Position numbers and translations under genes: made by a program. From a virus, in the IMG/VR virus record IMGVR_UViG_3300042893_000168, positions 1-31,931 of that record: DNA of 31,931 nt, one strand, 5' to 3'. Shown here piece after piece: positions 14,733 to 22,186 of this stretch. Position 1 is the first letter of the stretch. Every line of letters begins with the position of its first letter. Under the pieces are notes generated by a model. The model was not told the origin of the DNA and made no database searches. It worked only from the letters and a program-made list of their open reading frames with translations.

Positions 14733-15446
14733 ATGGCTACAGAGATATATAAAAGGGGTAGCATTTTTTTAGTTGACGGAACAGAATTAGAAATATCTCC
14801 CCTTAAGATTAAATACTTGCGTCAATTTATGATAGCCTTTGCAGATATGTCAGATGCAAAGGATGATGATGATGCTATTGGCGTACTAACAAAGTGTGCA
14901 CAAGTTTGCATGAAACAATATTATCCACAAATCTCAAAAAGTATAGAAGATATTGAGGACCACATAAACCTTCCAACTATATATGAAGTTGTAGAACTTG
15001 CTGCTGGTATTAAAATAAACAAAAAATCAGAAGAGCCAGTAAAACAACAAGCAGAAAAAAGTGGTTCTACCTGGGATGATTTAGACTTGGCAGCGTTAGA
15101 GTCAGAGGTATTTTTGCTGGGTATATGGAAAGACTATGAAGAATTAGAAACTAACTTATCTATGCCAGAATTAATGGCTACATTAGAAAGTAAAAGAGAC
15201 TTAGATTATCAAGAAAAAAAGTTTTTAGCAGCCATCCAAGGTGTTGATTTAGATAAAAATAGTGGAGCAGAAAAAGGTCAAAAGGAGTGGGAAGACATGA
15301 AGGCAAGGGTCTTTAGCGGCGGTACTACTTCTGATAGTAACGACGTTCTTTCACTGCAAGGACAAAATGCTAAAAAAGCAGGATTTGGTATTGGAATGGG
15401 TCTTGATTATAGCGATGAAAGAGATCCAGCACTTATGAAAAAATAG
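14733..15446 (+). CDS. Tail assembly chaperone, long form (G-T-like)
   Basis: A 237-residue protein that probably keeps the tape measure soluble and recruits tube subunits during tail assembly. Residues 1-95 form the G-like domain (FLVDGTELEISPLKIKYLRQF; CMKQYYP; LPTIYEVVELAAGIK) and are clearly paralogous to the next gene. Residues about 108-237 form an extension with TWDDLDLAALESEVFLLG and PELMATLESKR followed by YQEKKFLAAIQGVDLD, a pattern seen in the T part of chaperones that are normally made by a ribosomal frameshift. Here the fusion is in a single frame. No Shine-Dalgarno precedes ATG 14733. The ends are clear; the G/T labels are by analogy with lambda. Confidence 0.8.
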   Translation: MATEIYKRGSIFLVDGTELEISPLKIKYLRQFMIAFADMSDAKDDDDAIGVLTKCAQVCMKQYYPQISKSIEDIEDHINLPTIYEVVELAAGIKINKKSEEPVKQQAEKSGSTWDDLDLAALESEVFLLGIWKDYEELETNLSMPELMATLESKRDLDYQEKKFLAAIQGVDLDKNSGAEKGQKEWEDMKARVFSGGTTSDSNDVLSLQGQNAKKAGFGIGMGLDYSDERDPALMKK

Positions 15447-15454
15447 CCTATTTG

Positions 15455-15463
15455 TGCTATAAT
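15455..15463 (+). promoter_or_regulatory. Extended -10 promoter (TGCTATAAT)
   Basis: TGCTATAAT lies in the 44-base gap between the two chaperone genes. Predicted start about 15470 gives a 21-base leader that contains the GGAGG site at 15481-15485. It would let the short chaperone be made in excess over the long one. Confidence 0.6.
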
Positions 15464-15490
15464 TGACGTAAACCTAAACAGGAGGAAAAA

Positions 15491-15823
15491 ATGGCAACAA
15501 CGCTACACGAGGGTACAGAACTAACTCTTATGGACGGATCAACAATCACAGTGAGACCACTAAAAATCTCATTGCTTCGTCCATTTTTGAAGAAGTTTGA
15601 GGGCATTGCAGAGGTGGCAGAAGATAACGATAAGTCTACAACTATTCTTATCGAATGCGTACAGATTGCTATGAAGCAGTACAAGCCAGAACTTGCAGAA
15701 GATCTAGCAAAACTAGAAGATGTTTTAGATCTTCCAACAGTTTATCAAATTATTGAGGCTGCTTCAGGAATTAAATTGCAAGATGCAAATGCTTTGTTAA
15801 ACACAGTTCTTGCAAATAACTAA
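15491..15823 (+). CDS. Tail assembly chaperone, short form (G-like)
   Basis: A 110-residue paralogue of the upstream chaperone's N-terminal domain. The two align without gaps worth noting from the first residues: DGSTITVRPLKISLLRPF against DGTELEISPLKIKYLRQF, MKQYKPEL against MKQYYPQI, and LPTVYQIIEAASGIK against LPTIYEVVELAAGIK. It ends 15 residues later, so it has no T-like extension. It has its own promoter motif and a strong GGAGG ribosome site, unlike its longer neighbour, which suggests a short-form excess as in other phages. It ends 18 bases before the tape measure gene, leaving no room for a frameshifted extension. Confidence 0.85.
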   Translation: MATTLHEGTELTLMDGSTITVRPLKISLLRPFLKKFEGIAEVAEDNDKSTTILIECVQIAMKQYKPELAEDLAKLEDVLDLPTVYQIIEAASGIKLQDANALLNTVLANN

Positions 15824-15841
15824 ATAAAAGAGGTATTGTAG

Positions 15842-18800
15842 ATGAGTGATGTTAATGCCAATATTGGGGTACAAATTGATACCTCTGCGGCATTAGCACA
15901 ACTCAAAAATTTACAACGTCAGATAGCAACCTTTCATTCACAAATTTCTAAGTCCAGTGCTACTGCAGCAATGGCTCAAAAAAATCTACAAACAAACCTA
16001 CTTAATGCTATAAATGCAACTGGAAAATTCCATGCACAAATGGGTGTTGTCAGAACATCCACTGAGTCATTTACTGATGCATTAGAAAAAAATAAACTCT
16101 CAATGAGAGAGTACTTCCGTTTTGCTGGAGGTGCGTCTAAATCATTTGGAAAGTTATTTAAACAAGAGTTTGACACAATAGGCAAGGTTGCTGAAGATCG
16201 TGTCAAGAAAATGCAGACTCAGTATATTAAGATGGGTCGTGACGCATCTGGTGCAATGAAGGCAATGTCCATTACACCAAACACTCTAAATATGAAAGAC
16301 TATGGCACACAAACAGCCCTAGCAGCACAAAAACAAGCACTCTTTAATCAGTTAGTTAAACAAGGATCTACAAATCTTTTAAACTTTGGTAAAAATACTC
16401 AGTGGGCTGGTCGCCAGTTAATGGTTGGCTTTACTGTTCCACTTATGTACCTGGGCACAGTTGCTGCTAAAACTTTTATGGATCTTGAGCAGCAGGCTCT
16501 TAAGTTTAAGCGTGTTTATGGAGACATGTTTACAACAAACGAACAAACAAACAAAGCACTTAAAGATGTTGAACTACTAGCAAAAGAGTTTACAAAATAT
16601 GGTGTCGCAGTTAGCAAGACAATGGAAATGGCTGCCTCTGCTGCGGCAATGGGTAAAACTGGAGCAGATCTTACTGCTCAAGTTGCACAGGCAACAAGGC
16701 TTGCAGTTCTTGGTAATGTTGAGCAAGAGCAAGCACTTGAAACAACAATTTCTTTAACAAGCGCATTTGGTATTGCTGCTGAAGACCTTGCAAAGAAAAT
16801 TGACTTTCTTAACTCTGTAGAAAACCAAACAATTGTATCTATTGAAGATTTAACAATTGCGGTTCCAAAGGCTGGACCAGTTGTTAAGCAACTTGGTGGA
16901 GACGTAGAAGACCTAGCATTCTTCCTAACAGCAATGAAGGAAGGTGGCATTAATGCATCAGAAGGTGCTAACGCACTCAAGTCTGGTCTTGCATCTTTAA
17001 TTAATCCTAGTAAAAAAGCAGCAGCAATGCTTAACGACTATGGTGTTAACATCAAGGCAATTGTTGAGGGTAATCAAGGAGACATTAAAAATACTGTTAT
17101 TGAATTTGCACAAGCACTAGATACCTTGGCACCACTTGATCGATCAAGATCAATTGAGCAACTGTTTGGCAAGTTCCAGTTTGCACGTCTATCAACACTG
17201 TTTCAAAATATAACAAAAGAAGGAACCCAGGCAAACAAAGTTTTAGAACTTTCTAAGATGGAAGTAGAAGAACTTGCAATCCTTTCTGAAAGAGAATTAA
17301 AAACAATAGAAAATGCTGTTGGCACTAATTTTAAAGCAGCAGTTGAAAGTCTTAAATTAACAATTGCTCCAATTGGTAAAACATTTTTAGAAGCAGTAAC
17401 TCCAATCGTAAAAGCACTTGCTGGCCTGCTTGAAAACTTTAATAACCTTGGAGACGGAACAAAAAAGTTTATAGTCGTTGCTTCTACTCTTGTTGGTATT
17501 ATTGGCCCAACTCTTCTGATGACATTTGGTTTGCTTGCAAACGGAGCAGCAAATATTGTCAAACTGTTCCTTGCAATGCGTACTGGATTTTTAAAACTTG
17601 GTGGAAATACAAAAATTCTTGGAGAAAGCACTCAATACCTAAATAGCGAACAACTTGAAGCAGCAACTGTTGCGGCATCATTAAATCAAGCGCACACCAG
17701 ACTAACTCAAACATTTGTACTAGAAACATCTGCAGTAAACGCACTTAGAAATGCATATTTAGATGCAACACTAGCAGCGACTAATTTTGCCAGAGCAAAT
17801 CCAGGCATGATGATGCCAGGTGCTAAAGGTAAAACCCCTAAGAAGTTTGCAAAAGGAACAGCCTATGTTCCAGGTACGGGAAACAAAGACACAGTAGCAT
17901 CTATGCTTACTCCTGGAGAAGCAGTCATTCCAGCACCTATTGCACAAGATCCTCAGTTCCAACCAATCATTGATGCAATGGTTAGCGGAAAACTTCAGGG
18001 ATTTAATCTCGGTACTGGCTCGGTTAGCCAAGCAGGTAAAAAACAAAGTTCAAAGCCAATGTCTTCAAGAGATGCTTTTGCACATGTTGGAAAAGCAGTA
18101 TCAGTTGGAGCAGAAGATTATATAAAACAGTCTTCTGGGCTAAGTGAATATGACAAAGCAAGAATTAGAGCAGTAGATGGAATAGAAAGAGCCGCTGGAA
18201 AGTCAGGACTTGTTACCGACTACAGAGGACTAGGGTTTTCTTTTAGTCAAGAATTAAATACTCAACTTGCTAAAAAGAATGGTGTGCCACTTGATGTCTT
18301 TGAAAAAGAATGGCTTGCCCAAGGCCCAGACAAATGGGATGCAACTAAAGATAGAAAACTAGTAAAAAATCTTTATGGTCCAGATAACTCTGTTATTGAT
18401 GATTCAATGCTTAAAAAGATTAAGGAAGAGGCCGCTAAGTCGGGCGGAAAAGTAACAGATGATTTAATTAAAAAATCTTTTCAGGATTTGCCAGCAGGTG
18501 TAAAAGCAACAAAAACATATCAAGCAATGGATACAGCATTCCAAGCCAGATCACAATACGGTGTTGGAAAAGGAATGTCTCACAATCCAAGAACAATGGA
18601 AAAGAAGTTTAAAGCAGCAATTGCTGCAGGAACAATTGCCAATGCTCCAGTTATTATAGTAGATGGAGATGCAACAACTTACAACGGTAAAACAAATCCA
18701 TTAGGCAAAGACGGAAATCCTCAAAAACTTTCTGCTCTTTTAGGAAGTCCAGGATTTGAACTGCCTGCAAAATCACACGTTATTGTAGAAAGAACAGACT

Positions 18801-21800
18801 CTAGAGGAAAGAAAAAATCTGGATCAATCTTTGCTTATGATCCAAAATTCTCTGACCCAATATTTATTTCTAAGGGTGCAAGTACAACTAGAGCAAATGT
18901 TGGAAGAAACCCTAACTTAATCTCAAAGGAACAAATCAAGGAAGTTAAGCAGAGACTAAGTGCAAGATCTCTAGAAGAAATGAAAAGAATTGATGCAGAT
19001 GTAAAGTCTAGCAGCATGGCAAAGGTTAAGCCTACAGACTTTGGAAAGCAAATTGCACCTACGGCTGGATACAGTTTCCCAGTTTCTGGAATTGGCGGAG
19101 TATACGAAAAAGACGGTAAAAAAGTATTTGTTAAGCCAATGATTGATGAAAGATCAGCAAAAGCAGAACTACGTGCAAATAGAATTGCTAGAGAAGCACA
19201 TGGTCTAGATACACCTGAGCAAGTCATGAAGGTTATGGCAGATCCAAACAATAAAAAGAGAAAAATTATTGTTTTAGAATCTGCTTTTGATCCAAGATTT
19301 GCAGAATCAAATATGACTGGAAAGTTTACAAAAGATCAATACTTTAGACAGTTGACAGCATCATTGCTGCGTGGAGATAAAGACTTAAAACGAGGAAACC
19401 TCTCTGGAAATATATTGACAGATCCAGGAGCAGCGGGAGTATTTGATAGGGCTTCTGGAAGAAGAGATTATTCTACTGGAATGAAATCAATGCTTGGACA
19501 AGCAGAAATTAACCTGCTTGGAGTAAAGGGTGGAGCAAGTAAAGATTTTGCTAAGGCAACGGTAGATATTCCAAAGGGCATGACCGCAGATCAGTACCAT
19601 AGATCAATGATTGCTGAAATAGATAGAGTTCTTCCAAAATTAAAAAATGTTGTAAATAGTTTTGCCCTAACAGATCCAGTTGAAAAGGCAGTCTACAAAG
19701 ATATGATTGCAAGACTTGAAAAGGGTAAGTTAACAGACTGGCGTGGTATTCATAAGATGCACTCATCTGTACTAGTTACAAAAGATGAAATGCTTGAAGA
19801 TGAAAAAACTAAAAAGATATCTGCAATCAAGAAGAAAAAGAAAACAAGGGCTGTTGAGTCAATAGTTCCAAATAGAAAAGATCAATATTTAGCCTCTGTT
19901 CCAAAAGGTAAGTCAGTTGTTCAAAAACCACTTAGAGTTATTGGTAGAGCAGATGCTCCATTAAGTCAACAGGATCAGATTAGACAAAGAGCAGCACAAG
20001 AAGGAGTTAGTTTATCAACTGCAAGAAGAAGACTTGTTTCTGAGGGTCAACTAATTGAAGGAATAAAAAAACAATCAGAGGCTTTAGAAAAATCAACAGT
20101 TGCTGCAAATGAAAATACAAAAGCATCAAAACTGTCAAAAGAAAGCCTTAGATCTTTTGGAGCAAAAGCAAATATTGGTGTTGGAGCAGTTAGTGGTTTA
20201 ACTATAGCGGCTTCATTTGCTGGTGGCAAAATTGGAGAAATGGCACAAAAGATTATGCCGTTTGTCTTTGGTTTGCAGGGTATATTGATGTTACTTCCAT
20301 TGCTTATGAATCCACTTATCGGATTACCGCTTGCAATTGGTGCAGTAGTTGCTGGTATTTGGTTATTTAATAAAAAACAAAATGATGCTATTAAAGCAGA
20401 AGCAAGACTTGTAGATGAAGTATTTGCAACAACAAAGAAGATGCAACAGGTCGGAGAAATATCTGGCAAGGTTGGCGCATCACAACTTGCAGCACGTAAG
20501 CGAGAGTCAGCAGGTGGAGACTTTTCTTTTGAGCGCAAGGGTATTAAGTTTGGAAGTGCATTCTTACAAAGTGAAGTGGGACAGTCAGACATCGCAGCAT
20601 TTGAAGCAAGATTTAAAGCAATGCCAGATATTGCTATGAAAGAATTTTCTCTTAAGTTGGCAAGTTATGTATCTGATGGTGTTATAGATGCAGCACAGGC
20701 TGCAAGCATTGCAGACCAGGTAGGAATTCAATTTCAGGATAAAGTTCTTGGAATAAAAATTCAGGGACAATTACAAGGATTGTTGACATCAGACGGCAAA
20801 GATATAACTCAAGAACCATTTGAAATTAGAATTAAAATTGCAGAAGAAACAGTATCTCAATTTGATAACTTAGTTCCAAACCTTCAAAAACAACTTGGAT
20901 TGGCAGAAAAGGATGCAAATGCTTTAGGAGATAAACTTTCATTAGCAATGAATCTACCTATATCAGATCCTTTACGAGATAAGCAAATTGCTGCAGCAGA
21001 AACTTTATTTAGAGATTCTGAAAAAAGAGTTGCTATTATTAAAAATTCTATTAAACAAAATTCTGCTTTTGCTGCAGGAATGTCAAGTCAAGCATACGAA
21101 GCAATTCAAGCACAAATTGACGGTATAGATATTACTACATCAAAGACTCTTGATAAACTAAAAGCAGATAAAGCAGCAACAAAAGATTTAGAAAAACAAG
21201 CCTTAATTCAAAAACAAATTGATTCTATCGAATTAAAAAGAACTGCTTCACTCAGCAAACTTAGAGCAATGAATGACAGAGTTACAAGAGGCATTGAGCA
21301 ACAACTTAAACTATCTTCATCTGGAGAAAAGCAGGCATTCTTTACTGGAAGCGCAGAAGCAGTTCGATCTAGATTTAAGGGTACAAGGCAAGAGAGCGAC
21401 GCAAACCTATTGCTTGCTAAGACAGCACAAATGGGTCAGTCTGTAGTAAGGGCAAAGATAGAAGCAGTAGTTTCTTCTGGACAGTTTGGCCCAGGACAAG
21501 CATCAGGTTTTATTAATTTATTTGGTAATGATCAAGCAGCATTAAATAAAACACTTAATACATTTTTAAATGTTCAAGGAATAGATGACTTAAATAAACT
21601 ACAGTCTATTCTTGGAACTTTTGAAGATCAAAAGTTGGCTAAAGATATCATGGTTAATATGTCTGGCCTTTCTGATTCAGAATTCCAAGCACAATATTCA
21701 ACTCTTGAATTATTAATGCAAATGGATAATGAAGAAATAAATGTTGAGTTAGTATTAAAAGATCCAGGTGCTCTTGCAAAAATAACAAGTATTAATACAG

Positions 21801-22177
21801 CAATCGAAAATATTCCAGATGTAACACAAAAGTCAGTAGAACTTGTCTTGACTGAAAAGGGATTTAGTGCTGGTGGACTTGAAGAAATTTCTGCTAACTG
21901 GGAATACTTTGAAGGACTTCCATCAAATTTAAGAAAAACAGCACTTCAAACATTTACTACTCTACATGCAACAATCTTTGCAAATAAAGAATCTAAAATG
22001 GAATGGGCTAGAAATTATGCTGAAACCATGACTCCTAACCTAAGAAAACAAAATCGTGAAGAAGCGGTAACTAGAGTACTTACAACTATAATTGATGTTA
22101 AAACTGGAGAGTTTACTGCAAAGGGAGATAAGGCTATTGCAGCAGATGTTCTTGCTCAAACAAAAGATATTATTTGA
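15842..22177 (+). CDS. Tape measure protein, N-terminal part (with kinase-like insertion)
   Basis: Sets tail length and enters the cell on infection. GAGG at 15830-15833 supports ATG 15842. The 2111 residues contain: helical N-terminus (1-180) with typical 'VQIDTSAALAQLKNLQRQI'; a TP901-type tape-measure core (about 180-500) with QLMVGFTVPLMYLGTVAAKTF and GGINASEGANALKSG; a hydrophobic segment (about 544-568); a DTVASMLTPGEAVIP motif (about 680-695); an unrecognised region (735-1075); a kinase-like region (about 1075-1215: GIGGVYEKDGKKVFVKPM with Lys1098, Glu1109 or Glu1118, DKDLKRGNLSGNIL with Asp1181, Asn1186 and Asn1190, and Asp1202); a Lys-rich stretch; two hydrophobic segments (about 1471-1510); and further helices. 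It ends at TGA 22175-22177, with the frame open again straight after. Confidence 0.9.
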   Translation: MSDVNANIGVQIDTSAALAQLKNLQRQIATFHSQISKSSATAAMAQKNLQTNLLNAINATGKFHAQMGVVRTSTESFTDALEKNKLSMREYFRFAGGASKSFGKLFKQEFDTIGKVAEDRVKKMQTQYIKMGRDASGAMKAMSITPNTLNMKDYGTQTALAAQKQALFNQLVKQGSTNLLNFGKNTQWAGRQLMVGFTVPLMYLGTVAAKTFMDLEQQALKFKRVYGDMFTTNEQTNKALKDVELLAKEFTKYGVAVSKTMEMAASAAAMGKTGADLTAQVAQATRLAVLGNVEQEQALETTISLTSAFGIAAEDLAKKIDFLNSVENQTIVSIEDLTIAVPKAGPVVKQLGGDVEDLAFFLTAMKEGGINASEGANALKSGLASLINPSKKAAAMLNDYGVNIKAIVEGNQGDIKNTVIEFAQALDTLAPLDRSRSIEQLFGKFQFARLSTLFQNITKEGTQANKVLELSKMEVEELAILSERELKTIENAVGTNFKAAVESLKLTIAPIGKTFLEAVTPIVKALAGLLENFNNLGDGTKKFIVVASTLVGIIGPTLLMTFGLLANGAANIVKLFLAMRTGFLKLGGNTKILGESTQYLNSEQLEAATVAASLNQAHTRLTQTFVLETSAVNALRNAYLDATLAATNFARANPGMMMPGAKGKTPKKFAKGTAYVPGTGNKDTVASMLTPGEAVIPAPIAQDPQFQPIIDAMVSGKLQGFNLGTGSVSQAGKKQSSKPMSSRDAFAHVGKAVSVGAEDYIKQSSGLSEYDKARIRAVDGIERAAGKSGLVTDYRGLGFSFSQELNTQLAKKNGVPLDVFEKEWLAQGPDKWDATKDRKLVKNLYGPDNSVIDDSMLKKIKEEAAKSGGKVTDDLIKKSFQDLPAGVKATKTYQAMDTAFQARSQYGVGKGMSHNPRTMEKKFKAAIAAGTIANAPVIIVDGDATTYNGKTNPLGKDGNPQKLSALLGSPGFELPAKSHVIVERTDSRGKKKSGSIFAYDPKFSDPIFISKGASTTRANVGRNPNLISKEQIKEVKQRLSARSLEEMKRIDADVKSSSMAKVKPTDFGKQIAPTAGYSFPVSGIGGVYEKDGKKVFVKPMIDERSAKAELRANRIAREAHGLDTPEQVMKVMADPNNKKRKIIVLESAFDPRFAESNMTGKFTKDQYFRQLTASLLRGDKDLKRGNLSGNILTDPGAAGVFDRASGRRDYSTGMKSMLGQAEINLLGVKGGASKDFAKATVDIPKGMTADQYHRSMIAEIDRVLPKLKNVVNSFALTDPVEKAVYKDMIARLEKGKLTDWRGIHKMHSSVLVTKDEMLEDEKTKKISAIKKKKKTRAVESIVPNRKDQYLASVPKGKSVVQKPLRVIGRADAPLSQQDQIRQRAAQEGVSLSTARRRLVSEGQLIEGIKKQSEALEKSTVAANENTKASKLSKESLRSFGAKANIGVGAVSGLTIAASFAGGKIGEMAQKIMPFVFGLQGILMLLPLLMNPLIGLPLAIGAVVAGIWLFNKKQNDAIKAEARLVDEVFATTKKMQQVGEISGKVGASQLAARKRESAGGDFSFERKGIKFGSAFLQSEVGQSDIAAFEARFKAMPDIAMKEFSLKLASYVSDGVIDAAQAASIADQVGIQFQDKVLGIKIQGQLQGLLTSDGKDITQEPFEIRIKIAEETVSQFDNLVPNLQKQLGLAEKDANALGDKLSLAMNLPISDPLRDKQIAAAETLFRDSEKRVAIIKNSIKQNSAFAAGMSSQAYEAIQAQIDGIDITTSKTLDKLKADKAATKDLEKQALIQKQIDSIELKRTASLSKLRAMNDRVTRGIEQQLKLSSSGEKQAFFTGSAEAVRSRFKGTRQESDANLLLAKTAQMGQSVVRAKIEAVVSSGQFGPGQASGFINLFGNDQAALNKTLNTFLNVQGIDDLNKLQSILGTFEDQKLAKDIMVNMSGLSDSEFQAQYSTLELLMQMDNEEINVELVLKDPGALAKITSINTAIENIPDVTQKSVELVLTEKGFSAGGLEEISANWEYFEGLPSNLRKTALQTFTTLHATIFANKESKMEWARNYAETMTPNLRKQNREEAVTRVLTTIIDVKTGEFTAKGDKAIAADVLAQTKDII
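22175..22177 (+). other. In-frame TGA dividing the tape measure
   Basis: The codons ATT-TGA-ATT-CAA-GCA-ATG join two open frames of the same phase. Tryptophan is encoded by TGG throughout the window, and TGA ends the gene at 6023-6418, so general recoding of TGA is not supported. Local readthrough, reinitiation, a nonsense mutation or a sequencing error remain. Confidence 0.85.
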
Positions 22178-22186
22178 ATTCAAGCA

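Noticed and set aside
15018-15112. A6 run (AAC AAA AAA TCA) in the long chaperone as a frameshift site; a -1 shift would stop at TGA after about 115 residues, close to the short chaperone length
   Set aside because: The heptamer C-AAA-AAA is not canonical because the P-site tRNA would re-pair poorly, no downstream structure is evident, and a dedicated short-form gene exists. It could be a relic and may merit a look in relatives.
20047-20592. Minus-strand open frames opposite the tape measure (also 17203-17631, 18835-19251, 22381-22731)
   Set aside because: They mirror a confidently coding + strand gene, have no ribosome sites or promoter motifs, and show no recognisable domains.
22175-22177. 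TGA as a sense codon under an alternative genetic code
   Set aside because: TGA ends the 6023-6418 gene in an ATGA overlap with the portal, TGG is used for tryptophan throughout, and no other gene contains an in-frame TGA.
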